Source: Pseudomonas abieticivorans (GTDB taxonomy: Bacteria; Pseudomonadota; Gammaproteobacteria; Pseudomonadales; Pseudomonadaceae). Taken from it: DNA of 64,000 nt. The notes beneath the pieces are model-generated. The model was not told the origin of the DNA. It was given only the letters and a program-made list of their open reading frames with translations, and did no database searches. The DNA is taken from the NCBI RefSeq assembly GCF_023509015.1, contig NZ_CP094975.1, forward strand, positions 5,201,501 through 5,265,500. The letters run 5' to 3'. Positions 43,446-52,076 of the stretch are shown one piece after another. Positions within the stretch are counted from its first letter, which is position 1, and each line of letters opens with the position of its first letter. Both the position numbers and the translations under genes were made by a program.

Positions 43446-43572
43446 GGGCGGTTCACTCGGTGATTGCGGATGGCACCATTCTGTCGATGCGGGGGGGAGG
43501 GCGAAACGAGGTTTTTTGTGGTGCTTGATTAGGTAAAAGATGGGTTGGGTTGCAGGTATCCATGAAATGAAA

Positions 43573-43632
43573 CACCGCGGTGCGGAGGGGGCACCGCGGT
43601 GGGTTTTTCGCCGATCAATCCGCTCCTACAGG
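43573..43632. repeat. Hairpin plus REP half-element
   Basis: Two copies of the self-complementary CACCGCGGTG (43573-43582 and 43592-43601) are followed by GGGTTTTTCG and a half REP (CGATCAATCCGCTCCTAC, 43611-43629). The hairpin with T-run would end plus-strand transcription; it also lies just after the aminotransferase stop. Remainder of 43446-43644 shows no gene. Confidence 0.55.
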
Positions 43633-43644
43633 GGGCGGTGTGGT

Positions 43645-45018
43645 TTACAGGCGCCCGTACTCGCGCGCCGTGCGGTCCACGGCGATGCGGGTCTTGTCGA
43701 TCAACTCGTCAAGCTCCATGCGGGTGGCCACCAGGGCCGGTGCCATGATCATGCGGCCCAGGGTGGAGCGGATGATCAGGCCTTCTTCAAAGCCGATGGT
43801 GCGGCACCGCCAGGCGATGTCGTTTTCATTGGCAAAGCGCTTGCGGGTGGCCTTGTCTTCGGCAAATTGCAGCGCGGCCACCAGGCCGATGCCTTGTACT
43901 TCGCCCACCAAGGGGTGGTCTGTGAACACCTCGCGCAGGCACTGCTGCAGGTACGGCCCGGTGTCGGTCTTCACCTGGTTGACCACGCCTTCATCACGCA
44001 GCGCCTTGAGGTTGGCAATGGCCACGGCGGCCGCTACTGGGTGGCCGGAGTAGGTCAGCCCGTGGGCGAACACACCGCCGCGTTCCACCAGGGCGTCGGC
44101 CATGCGCCGGCTCAAAATCAATCCGCCCATGGGGATGTAGCCAGAGGTCAGGCCCTTGGCGATGGACAGGGTGTCCGGCTCAAAGCCCAACGCCTGGTGG
44201 GCGAACCATTCGCCGGTGCGGCCAAACCCGCCGATCACTTCGTCGGCGCACAGCAGCACGTCGTACTGGCGGCAGATGCGCTGAATCTCCGGCCAGTAGC
44301 TGGCCGGCGGGATGATCATGCCGCCGGCGCCCTGGAAGGGCTCGGCGACAAACGCTGCGACCTTGTCGGCGCCCAGTTCGAGAATTTTTTCTTCCAACTG
44401 GCGGGCCGCGCGCAGGCCGAATGCTTCGGGGCTCAGGTCACCCTCGTGGGCGTACCAGTACGGCTCGTCGATGTGCGCCACGTCGGGAATGGTGCCGCCC
44501 ATTTCGTGCATGAACTTCATCCCGCCCAACGCGGTGGCCGCCAGGGTGGAGCCGTGATAGCCGTTCCAGCGGCCGATCATGATTTTCTTCTCGGGCTGGC
44601 CCATCACCTGCCAGTACTTGCGCACCGTGCGGATCAGCACCTCGTTGGCTTCGGAGCCGGAGTTGGTGTAGATCGCGTGGCTGTAGTGGCCGGGCAGCAG
44701 GCTGAACAGCAGCTCCGACAGCTCGATCACCGCCGGGTGGGTGGTGTGGAAAAACATGTTGTAGTACGGCAGCTGTTCCAACTGGGCGGTGGCGGCGGCG
44801 GCCAGGTCCTTGCGGCCGTAACCCAGGTTGGTGCACCACAGGCCCGACATACCGTCCAGGTAGCGGTTGCCGTCGTTGTCCCACAGGGCCAGGCGGTCGC
44901 CGCGCACCATCACGCGCGGGCCTTCCTCGTTCAAGGCCTTTTGGTCGACGAAGGCGTGGATGTGGTGGGCGGCGTCGGCGGCCTGGAAATCCTGGGTGCT
45001 GCGGGGGGCGGTGGTCAT
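43645..45018 (-). CDS. Class III aminotransferase (omega-amino acid/putrescine:pyruvate type)
   Basis: A 457-aa PLP enzyme. The PLP lysine is K288 in SIAKGLTSGYIPMGG; other motifs are YTNSGSEANEVLIRT, WNGYHGSTLAATALGG and DVLLCADEVIGGFGRTGEWF. The sequence is close to putrescine/beta-alanine:pyruvate aminotransferases (SpuC group), which convert a terminal amine to an aldehyde. It could feed the ALDH at 38519. A TetR-family gene is divergent from it, across an AT-rich 135-bp gap. Confidence 0.87.
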   Translation of the reverse strand: MTTAPRSTQDFQAADAAHHIHAFVDQKALNEEGPRVMVRGDRLALWDNDGNRYLDGMSGLWCTNLGYGRKDLAAAATAQLEQLPYYNMFFHTTHPAVIELSELLFSLLPGHYSHAIYTNSGSEANEVLIRTVRKYWQVMGQPEKKIMIGRWNGYHGSTLAATALGGMKFMHEMGGTIPDVAHIDEPYWYAHEGDLSPEAFGLRAARQLEEKILELGADKVAAFVAEPFQGAGGMIIPPASYWPEIQRICRQYDVLLCADEVIGGFGRTGEWFAHQALGFEPDTLSIAKGLTSGYIPMGGLILSRRMADALVERGGVFAHGLTYSGHPVAAAVAIANLKALRDEGVVNQVKTDTGPYLQQCLREVFTDHPLVGEVQGIGLVAALQFAEDKATRKRFANENDIAWRCRTIGFEEGLIIRSTLGRMIMAPALVATRMELDELIDKTRIAVDRTAREYGRL

Positions 45019-45054
45019 GTCCGTGCTCCTGATGAGTGCCGGGTAGGGTGGTTA

Positions 45055-45110
45055 ATATTTGGCACCTAAAAATATTTTTGTAAAGAAAATATTTGTGGTT
45101 AAAAATAAAT
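45055..45110. promoter_or_regulatory. AT-rich divergent promoter with repeated AATATTT
   Basis: The gap between the aminotransferase and TetR genes is strikingly AT-rich for this genome and holds the AATATTT half-site three times (45051, 45068, 45088 approximately), two of them within AAAATATTT palindromes. This is the expected place for a TetR-family operator. Confidence 0.4.
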
Positions 45111-45153
45111 CTCCGTAGCCTGAACCGATTCAACAGCGCCGTGCAGAGCCCCC

Positions 45154-45759
45154 ATGACCGGACTTCGAGAACGACAAAAAGAACAGCGCCGCCAGCTGAT
45201 CGCCGATGCCGCCCTGGTGCTGTTCAAAGCCAATGGCTTTGTCGCCACCACCCTGGAACAGATTGCCCAGCAGGCCGGTGTTTCGGCACCCACCGTGGTC
45301 AACTATTTCGGCGGCAAGCAAGAGATCCTGCTGACCTTGCTCAAGCAACCCGACGAGCAGGCGATGCGCGAAGCTCGCTCGCGGCTGGGCGCAACGTGCG
45401 ATCCGCTCGATGCGCTATGTGAGCTGGAGGGGCTGATGACCGCCTATCAGTTGCGCGCCATGCCGGCGTCGTTGTGGCGCGAATTGGCCCCTTTCCTGTT
45501 CACCGGCGAGTTTTCGGAAGCGTTCGGGCCCTGGAATGCGGCAGTCATCGCCGAAACCAAAGCCTTGCTGGTGCACTTCCAGCGCCAGGGCAAGGTCAAG
45601 CCCCAGGTGGACATCGAGGTGGCCGCCACGCTGTTCAACCAGTACGCCAATCTTGCCTTCATTCAGCTGGCCACCCAGGCCACGCCCGACACGCCAGCCC
45701 ACGCCCGGCACATGCGCAGCGTGCTGGGGCTGCTGTGCCACGGCCTGCTGGAAAGCTGA
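45154..45759 (+). CDS. TetR-family transcriptional regulator
   Basis: A 201-aa regulator with the TetR helix-turn-helix (ALVLFKANGFVATTLEQIAQ, QAGVSAPTVVNYFGGKQEIL). The C-terminal ligand domain is all-helical with no recognised ligand. It is divergent from the aminotransferase gene, its most likely target. The monooxygenase gene follows on the same strand after 100 bp. No strong ribosome site is seen before ATG 45154. Confidence 0.85.
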   Translation: MTGLRERQKEQRRQLIADAALVLFKANGFVATTLEQIAQQAGVSAPTVVNYFGGKQEILLTLLKQPDEQAMREARSRLGATCDPLDALCELEGLMTAYQLRAMPASLWRELAPFLFTGEFSEAFGPWNAAVIAETKALLVHFQRQGKVKPQVDIEVAATLFNQYANLAFIQLATQATPDTPAHARHMRSVLGLLCHGLLES

Positions 45760-45859
45760 CCCCAAGGTTTTTCCTGCCTTGCGACCACAAAAATCATCAT
45801 TTCGCTCACCCCGGTATCTGAACAGAATGCAGCGAACCGCATCGCTGGAGGACAGAGCC

Positions 45860-47179
45860 ATGACCGTTGGGAAAATCGAAATAGACACGCTTGTTGTGGG
45901 CGCCGGTCAAGCCGGCGTCGCCATGAGCGAACACTTGAGCACCTTGGGCGTACCGCACCTGGTGCTGGAGCGCAGCCGCATCGCCGAGCGCTGGCGCACC
46001 GGCCGCTGGGATTCGTTGGTTGCCAATGGCCCGGCCTGGCACGATCGCTTCCCCGGCCTTGAGTTTGACGACCTGAGCCCCGACGGCTTCGCCCCCAAGG
46101 AACGCGTGGCCGATTATTTCGAAGCCTATGCGCGTAAGTTCAACGCGCCCATCCGCACCGGCGTTGAAGTCAAAAGCGTGCAGCGCAATGTCGGCCGCCC
46201 AGGCTTTACCGTGCAAACCAGCGACGGCGTGATCGAAGCCCGCCGGGTGGTGGCCGCCACAGGTCCGTTCCAGCGCCCGGTGATCCCGGCCATCGCGCCG
46301 CAGATCGACGGCGTCACGCAACTGCACTCGGCCGACTACCGTAACCCGGCGCAACTGCCGGCAGGCGCGGTGCTGGTGGTGGGCGCCGGTTCCTCGGGTG
46401 TGCAGATCGCCGATGAATTACAGCGCTCCGGCCGCCAGGTCTACCTCTCGGTAGGCCAGCACGACCGCCCGCCACGCGCCTACCGCAACCGTGATTTCTG
46501 CTGGTGGCTGGGGGTGCTCGGCGAGTGGGACGCTGCGGCCATGAAGCCGGGCCGCGAGCACGTGACCATCGCCGTCAGCGGCGCCCATGGCGGGCGTACC
46601 GTGGATTTTCGCGGCCTGGCCCATCGCGGCATGATCCTGGTGGGACTGACCCAGGCTTTTGAGGGCAGCACGGCGACGTTCCGGCCTGACCTGGTCGACA
46701 ACCTCAACCGCGGCGACGAGAACTACCTGGCATTGCTGGACGCCGCCGATGCCTACATCGAGCGCAACGGCCTGGACCTGCCCTTGGAACCCGAGGCGCG
46801 CGAGCGCTTTGCCGACCCCGAGTGCGTGCGCCAGCCATTGCGCGAACTGGACCTGGTGGAGGCGGGCGTGACCACGATCATCTGGGCCACCGGCTTTGCC
46901 GTGGACTACAGCTGGCTGCCGGCCAACGCCCTGGACGCCAACGGCAAACCGCAGCACCAGCGCGGCGTGTCTGCCGAGCATGGCATTTATTTCCTTGGCC
47001 TGCCGTGGCAGTCACGCCGTGGCTCGTCGTTCATCTGGGGCGTGTGGCACGACGCCAAATACGTTGCCGACCAGATCGCCATCCAGCGCAGTTACCTGCA
47101 GTACCGCGATGCCGATCAGCGCCAGGCGCAAGAGGCTGATGCACCAACGCTGGGCACACAGACTGCCGTCAGCGCCTGA
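45860..47179 (+). CDS. Flavin-containing monooxygenase (CzcO/FMO-like)
   Basis: A 439-aa NAD(P)H- and FAD-dependent monooxygenase. FAD motif VVGAGQAG near 12-19 and a second nucleotide motif VVGAGSSGVQIADELQ near 173-188; the C-terminal IIWATGFAVDYSWLP is the ATG motif of the family. ATG 45860 follows GGAGGA; the frame open upstream is not used. Substrate unknown (N-, S- or Baeyer-Villiger oxidation). A hairpin at 47185 probably ends the transcript. Confidence 0.83.
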   Translation: MTVGKIEIDTLVVGAGQAGVAMSEHLSTLGVPHLVLERSRIAERWRTGRWDSLVANGPAWHDRFPGLEFDDLSPDGFAPKERVADYFEAYARKFNAPIRTGVEVKSVQRNVGRPGFTVQTSDGVIEARRVVAATGPFQRPVIPAIAPQIDGVTQLHSADYRNPAQLPAGAVLVVGAGSSGVQIADELQRSGRQVYLSVGQHDRPPRAYRNRDFCWWLGVLGEWDAAAMKPGREHVTIAVSGAHGGRTVDFRGLAHRGMILVGLTQAFEGSTATFRPDLVDNLNRGDENYLALLDAADAYIERNGLDLPLEPEARERFADPECVRQPLRELDLVEAGVTTIIWATGFAVDYSWLPANALDANGKPQHQRGVSAEHGIYFLGLPWQSRRGSSFIWGVWHDAKYVADQIAIQRSYLQYRDADQRQAQEADAPTLGTQTAVSA

Positions 47180-47184
47180 GGTCA

Positions 47185-47220
47185 AGGCCAGCCGAGCCCG
47201 ATTCTGCGGGCGGCTGGCCT
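47185..47220 (+). terminator. Hairpin after the monooxygenase gene
   Basis: AGGCCAGCC-GA-GCCCG, loop ATTCTG, CGGGC-GGCTGGCCT, followed by GATTGTTAC. Begins five bases after the stop codon. Confidence 0.65.
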
Positions 47221-47314
47221 GATTGTTACAAACGCCACAACAGTGTTTTTCCCCCTTCGAGAATGACAACTTGTCGCAGGCCCTGCGTTTTTTGTTATCC
47301 TTGCAATACGAACT

Positions 47315-47326
47315 AACTAATTAGTT
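47315..47326. promoter_or_regulatory. 12-bp palindrome upstream of gcd
   Basis: AACTAATTAGTT, perfect, within GAACTAACTAATTAGTTAAC. It lies about 160 bp before the gcd ATG and is followed by a second small hairpin, TAACGCC-TGCTCA-GGCGTTA (47326-47345). The site looks like a TetR- or MarR-type operator. Nothing else is seen in 47221-47483. Confidence 0.5.
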
Positions 47327-47483
47327 AACGCCTGCTCAGGCGTTATTCGTACTTGTCACCCCAGGTAATGTGGCTGCGGCGTCGCACGGCTTCCAGGGCT
47401 TGTGCGTCCAGACAACCGCCCAAAACGCGGTCGCCTCTACTACGCTTACCTTTCCCCACACACGTTCATGCGTCAGTAGGATC

Positions 47484-49913
47484 ATGCACAACATGACTAG
47501 ATCACAACCTTCGGCATCCGCTGCCCGTTGGCCCAATTGGGTCGCCGGCCTTGGCGTTCTGCTCTTCGGCTTACTCTTCACAGGCCTTGGCGGTTACCTC
47601 GCCACCCTGGGTGGCAGCCTGTACTTCGTGCTGGCCGGCCTCGGCATGCTGGTGTCCGCCGTGCTGTTGTTCAAACAGCGCCTGGCCGGTGCCTGGCTGT
47701 TCGCACTGGTCGCGGTGCTGTCCATTATCTGGGCGGTGGTCGACGCCGGTTGGGTGTTCTGGCCTTTGGTGTCGCGCCTGTTCGCCCTGGCCGTGTTGAG
47801 CTTGGTGGTGGCCTTGGCCTACCCAAGCCTGCGCAAGGTCAACGGCTTGACCGGCAACGGTGGCTACGCGTTGAGCCTGTTGCTGCTGATCGGCATCGTG
47901 GTCGGTGCCTGGGGCATGTTCCAGCCCCACGCTTCGGTGGCCCCCACTGGCGACGGCCCTGGCCTGACCAAGGTCGACCCGGCCAAGGCGCAGAAGAACT
48001 GGGAGCACTACGGTAACGACGAAGGTGGCAGCCGCTTCGCAGCGCTGGACCAGATCAACCGCAGCAACGTCGCCAAGCTTGTGCCCGTGTGGACCTACCA
48101 CACCGGTGACATCGCCATCAGCGACGGCAACGGTGCCGAAGACCAGATGACCCCGCTGCAAGTGGGCGACAAGGTGTTTATCTGTACCCCGCACAACAAC
48201 ATCATTGCGCTGGACGCCGACAGCGGCAAAGAGCTGTGGAAAAACGAAATCAATGCCAAGTCGGCTGTCTGGCAGCGTTGCCGGGGCCTGGCGTATTTCG
48301 ACGCAACCGCAGCCGTAGCCAGCCCAACCGATGGCAGCACCCCGGCCGCTCCCGTTGCCGTGCCTGCCGGCGCCGCTTGTGAGCGCCGCCTGCTGACCAA
48401 CACCATTGATGCACGCCTGATCGCCGTGGATGCCGACACCGGCAAACTGTGCGAGGGCTTCGGCACCCATGGCCAGGTCGACTTGAAGGCTGGCCTGGGT
48501 AACGTCCCGGACTCCTACTACCAGCTGTCCTCCGCGCCGCTGATGGCCGGGACCACCGTGGTGGTGGGCGGCCGTGTCGCCGACAACGTGCAAACCGACA
48601 TGCCAGGTGGCGTGATCCGCGGTTTTGACGTGGTCACAGGCGCCATGCGCTGGGCATTCGACCCAGGCAACCCTGAAGACAAAAAAGCCCCGGCTGATGG
48701 CAGCACTTATGTGCGCAGCACGCCGAACAGCTGGGCGCCGATGTCTTACGACCCGCTGATGAACACCGTGTTCTTGCCGATGGGCAGCTCGTCCACCGAC
48801 ATCTACGGTGTGGAACGTACCGCCCTGAACCACAAGTACGGTGCCTCGATTTTGGCGTTGAACGCCACCACCGGTGCAGAGAAGTGGGTCTACCAGACCG
48901 TGCACAACGACCTGTGGGACTTCGACCTGCCGATGCAGCCAAGCCTGATCGACTTCGCCAAGCCTGACGGCAGCAAAGTCCCGGCCGTTGTGATTGGTAC
49001 CAAGGCCGGTCAGATCTACGTGCTGGACCGCCACACTGGCCAGCCGTTGACCAAGGTTGAAGAAGTACCGGTCAAGGCGTCCAACATCCCTAACGAGCCG
49101 TACTCGCTGACCCAGCCAAAATCGGTGGGCATGCCACAGATCGGCGCGCAAACCCTGACCGAGTCGGACATGTGGGGTGCCACCCCGTTCGACCAGATGC
49201 TGTGCCGGATTGCCTTCAAGAAAATGCGCTACGACGGCCTGTACACCGCACCGGGTACCGACGTCTCGTTGAGCTTCCCGGGTTCGCTGGGTGGCATGAA
49301 CTGGGGCAGCCTGTCGACTGACCCGGTGCACGGCTTCATCTTCGTCAACGACATGCGTCTGGGCCTGTGGAGCCAGATGGTGCCGCAACAGAAAGACGCC
49401 AAGGCCTCTTCCGGTGGCGAAGCGTTGAACACCGGCATGGGCGCGGTACCGCTCAAGGGCACCCCGTATGCCGTGAACAAGAACCGCTTCCTGTCGGTAG
49501 CCGGCATCCCTTGCCAGGCACCGCCATTCGGCACCCTGACCGCGATCGACATGAAGACTCAGAAGATCGCTTGGCAGGTACCGGTGGGTACCGTGCAGGA
49601 CACCGGCCCCATGGGCATCAAGATGCACCTGCAACTGCCGATCGGCATGCCAACCTTGGGCGGCACGCTGTCGACCCAAGGCGGCCTGGTGTTCATCGCC
49701 GGCACCCAGGACTACTACCTGCGCGCCTTCAACTCGGCCAACGGTGAAGAAGCCTGGAAAGCCCGCCTGCCCGTGGGCAGCCAAGGTGGCCCGATGACCT
49801 TCGTCTCGCCGAAAACCGGCAAGCAGTACGTGGTCATCACCGCCAGCGGTGCTCGCCAGTCGGCTGACCGTGGCGACTACGTGATCGCTTACGCGCTGCC
49901 AGACAGCAAGTAA
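47484..49913 (+). CDS. gcd: Membrane-bound PQQ-dependent glucose dehydrogenase
   Basis: An 809-aa quinoprotein that oxidises glucose (and other aldoses) to the lactone in the periplasm and passes electrons to ubiquinone. The N-terminal 150 residues hold five membrane helices (WVAGLGVLLFGLLFTGLGGY, ... LSIIWAVVDAGWVFWPLVSR). The PQQ beta-propeller begins near WEHYGNDEGGSRFAALDQIN and shows WNDLWDFDLP-type sequence HNDLWDFDLPMQPSLIDFA and GGLVFIAGTQDYYLRAF at the end. Length matches Pseudomonas Gcd (about 805 aa). Its product could feed dehydrogenase complexes A and B. Confidence 0.95.
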   Translation: MHNMTRSQPSASAARWPNWVAGLGVLLFGLLFTGLGGYLATLGGSLYFVLAGLGMLVSAVLLFKQRLAGAWLFALVAVLSIIWAVVDAGWVFWPLVSRLFALAVLSLVVALAYPSLRKVNGLTGNGGYALSLLLLIGIVVGAWGMFQPHASVAPTGDGPGLTKVDPAKAQKNWEHYGNDEGGSRFAALDQINRSNVAKLVPVWTYHTGDIAISDGNGAEDQMTPLQVGDKVFICTPHNNIIALDADSGKELWKNEINAKSAVWQRCRGLAYFDATAAVASPTDGSTPAAPVAVPAGAACERRLLTNTIDARLIAVDADTGKLCEGFGTHGQVDLKAGLGNVPDSYYQLSSAPLMAGTTVVVGGRVADNVQTDMPGGVIRGFDVVTGAMRWAFDPGNPEDKKAPADGSTYVRSTPNSWAPMSYDPLMNTVFLPMGSSSTDIYGVERTALNHKYGASILALNATTGAEKWVYQTVHNDLWDFDLPMQPSLIDFAKPDGSKVPAVVIGTKAGQIYVLDRHTGQPLTKVEEVPVKASNIPNEPYSLTQPKSVGMPQIGAQTLTESDMWGATPFDQMLCRIAFKKMRYDGLYTAPGTDVSLSFPGSLGGMNWGSLSTDPVHGFIFVNDMRLGLWSQMVPQQKDAKASSGGEALNTGMGAVPLKGTPYAVNKNRFLSVAGIPCQAPPFGTLTAIDMKTQKIAWQVPVGTVQDTGPMGIKMHLQLPIGMPTLGGTLSTQGGLVFIAGTQDYYLRAFNSANGEEAWKARLPVGSQGGPMTFVSPKTGKQYVVITASGARQSADRGDYVIAYALPDSK

Positions 49914-49930
49914 GTCGCCTTAGCTGAAAA

Positions 49931-49968
49931 ACCCGCTGCTGCCCTTTGGGGTGGCAGCGGGTTTTTTT
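49931..49968 (+). terminator. Rho-independent terminator of gcd
   Basis: ACCCGCTGC stem with GCAGCGGGT, followed by TTTTTTT, starting 18 bases after the gcd stop. Confidence 0.88.
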
Positions 49969-50007
49969 GTGAGCGGCGCAACGCCCTTCACCCCAGCCCT
50001 CCCGATC

Positions 50008-51273
50008 TCAAACCGAACACACCAGGCGGAAACACGTCGGCCCACCCACCGGCGAGCTCACGTCGATGGTCCAGCCCTGATGCAGGCAGATCCGCTTGAC
50101 CAGCGACAAGCCCAACCCAAGGTTATCAACGCTGGGTTGCGACCCCCGGGTAAACGGCAAGAAGATCGCCCCATGCTGATCGGCCGGCACCCCCGGGCCG
50201 TTGTCTTCCACCTCCAGCCAGTTTGCGCCCACGCGCACGTGGATCTGGCTGCCGCTGCCGGCGTACTGCAGGGCGTTGCGCAGCAGGTTGCCCAACACGG
50301 TACGCAGCAAGGGCAGGGGGTAGCCGTGTGGTTCGGTTTCGTCTGGTAGCTGCTGCAGTTGTAACTCAAGGCCCAGCCGCCTGGCCTGGGCATTGCTGTG
50401 GGCGACCTGTTCGGCGGCGGTGTCGGCCAGGGTGCCATGGGCAAACCCCAGGCAGTCGCGTTCGCCGCGGGCCAGCATCAGGTAGGTGTCCAGGCGCTGG
50501 CGCATGTCCTGGATCGAGGCTTGGATGCGGCGCAGCTGCGCGCTGGCATCGGGGCTCAGTGGCTCCTCATCCTGCAGCACTTCGCACGCGCTGAGCGCCG
50601 CCATCATTGGCGTGCGCAGCTCATGGCCGACGTCGGCGGTAAACAGCCGCTCGCGCTGCAACGCCAGTTCCAGGTGGTTGTAGGTGTCATCGAAGGCCTG
50701 GGCCACGGTGCCGATTTCGTTGGCTGGAAAATCCGGCGCCAGGCGGCTGGACGGCGGCTGGCCGCTGCGCTCGGTCATGCTGGCGGCCAGGCGCTCGATG
50801 GGCCGCACCAGGCGCCGGCTGGTGATCAGGCCCAGCGCCACCGCCAGCAGCACAATGCCCCCCAGGCTGATCACGCCGACGATCAGCATGGTGGTTTGGC
50901 CATGTTCGTAGTCGGTGTAGTCACGCATCAACAAAAAGCGCTGCGGGCCGTCGTCCAACACCCGCACGTGCCACAGGCGTTGCCCACGCATCAGTTTGTA
51001 GAAGCCGGGCGCCAATTGCCGCAAGTCCGGCGGGAACACTGGGGAGCCGGGTAAGCCTGCAAAAAACCGACCGGGCCGGCCCGCGCCGCCGCTGGCGATT
51101 TCGCTGCGCACCCGCTGGATCCCGATGCCCATGTCGATGTCTTGCAGGCGCATTTCCAGGCGGTTGAGGCTGAAGTTGGACAGCCCCAGCACCCCGGCGC
51201 CGGTCAGCAGGCTGACCAGCCCGTAGGTGAGGATCAGCCGCCGCCCCAGGCTGAAGCGGCGTGGCTCAGCCAT
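50008..51273 (-). CDS. Two-component sensor histidine kinase
   Basis: A 421-aa inner-membrane kinase. Two membrane helices (LILTYGLVSLLTGAGVLGL and MLIVGVISLGGIVLLAVALG) flank a periplasmic sensor of about 130 residues. HAMP follows (SRRLVRPIERLAASM), then the phospho-acceptor H box FTADVGHELRTPMMAAL (His near 217), N box LGNLLRNALQYA and G boxes EVEDNGPGV and NLGLGLSLV. Its ATG overlaps the response regulator stop. Divergent from the TonB receptor, so it probably senses iron, a siderophore or envelope state. Confidence 0.88.
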   Translation of the reverse strand: MAEPRRFSLGRRLILTYGLVSLLTGAGVLGLSNFSLNRLEMRLQDIDMGIGIQRVRSEIASGGAGRPGRFFAGLPGSPVFPPDLRQLAPGFYKLMRGQRLWHVRVLDDGPQRFLLMRDYTDYEHGQTTMLIVGVISLGGIVLLAVALGLITSRRLVRPIERLAASMTERSGQPPSSRLAPDFPANEIGTVAQAFDDTYNHLELALQRERLFTADVGHELRTPMMAALSACEVLQDEEPLSPDASAQLRRIQASIQDMRQRLDTYLMLARGERDCLGFAHGTLADTAAEQVAHSNAQARRLGLELQLQQLPDETEPHGYPLPLLRTVLGNLLRNALQYAGSGSQIHVRVGANWLEVEDNGPGVPADQHGAIFLPFTRGSQPSVDNLGLGLSLVKRICLHQGWTIDVSSPVGGPTCFRLVCSV

Positions 51274-51940
51274 CGGCGCACAGCCGGTAGCCGATGCCGT
51301 GCACGGTGCGCAACAGGGGCTGGGGGTAGGGCTTGTCGACCACGTGGCGCAGTTGATGGATGTGGGTGCGCAGGCTGTCGCTGTCGGGCGGCGAGTCGCT
51401 CCACAGCAGCTCTTCGAGTTTACGCCGCGCCACCACGGCGGGGCTGGCCTGCATCAAGGCGGTCAGCAGGCGCAAGGGCGCCGGTGGCAGTTTCAATGGC
51501 TGGCCGGCACGGCTCAGCGCCAGGGTGGCGGTGTCCAGGCGCAGGTCGGCCACTTGCAGCACGGCCGATTGCTGGGGGCTGCTGCGCTGCAACAGGGCAT
51601 TCACCCGGGCGGCCAACTCGGCCAGGGCAAAGGGCTTGACCAGGTAGTCGTCGGCACCGGCTTCGAAGCCTTCCAGGCGATCGTCCAGGGTGTCGCGGGC
51701 GGTCACCATGATCACCGGCGTGCGCCGCCCGCTGTGCTCGCGCAGGCGCCGGCACAGGGTGTAGCCGTCCAGGCGCGGCAGCATCAGGTCGAGCACGATC
51801 AGGTCGAACTCGCCGCTGCGGGCCATCTCCAGGCCTTGGGCGCCGTTTTCCGCGCAATCGAGGATGTAGCCGCGGCGGCTCAGGTAGCGGGTGATGTTGT
51901 TGAGAATGTCGAGGTCATCCTCGATTACCAGAATGCGCAT
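51266..51940 (-). CDS. OmpR-family response regulator
   Basis: A 224-aa regulator with receiver-domain residues D8-D9 (VIEDDLD), phospho-acceptor D51 (LIVLDLMLPRLDG) and K near 103 (YLVKPFALAEL), and a C-terminal winged helix (LRTHIHQLRHVVDKPYPQPL, GIGYRLCADG). It is encoded before the kinase with an 8-base overlap. The direct repeat at 51982-51998 upstream is a fitting self- and receptor-promoter site. Confidence 0.9.
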   Translation of the reverse strand: MRILVIEDDLDILNNITRYLSRRGYILDCAENGAQGLEMARSGEFDLIVLDLMLPRLDGYTLCRRLREHSGRRTPVIMVTARDTLDDRLEGFEAGADDYLVKPFALAELAARVNALLQRSSPQQSAVLQVADLRLDTATLALSRAGQPLKLPPAPLRLLTALMQASPAVVARRKLEELLWSDSPPDSDSLRTHIHQLRHVVDKPYPQPLLRTVHGIGYRLCADG

Positions 51941-51981
51941 GGGTAGGGCCGTGAAGGTGAATGTGTCAGGGGTGAAATCTT

Positions 51982-51998
51982 CTTAACGAGAACTTGAG
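51982..51998 (+). promoter_or_regulatory. PmrA/PhoP-like direct repeat CTTAAC-N5-CTTGAG
   Basis: Two half-sites (CTTAAC at 51982, CTTGAG at 51993) separated by 11 bp, one helical turn, as in boxes for PmrA and related OmpR-type regulators. It lies between the divergent two-component and TonB receptor genes, 79 bp before the receptor ATG. Confidence 0.6.
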
Positions 51999-52076
51999 AA
52001 GCCATGCCGCAGAATGCGCGAAAGCGAATCGTTGCCGTTTACTTTAACCCGCTCCCCTTCCAAGTGCGAGAACCTC

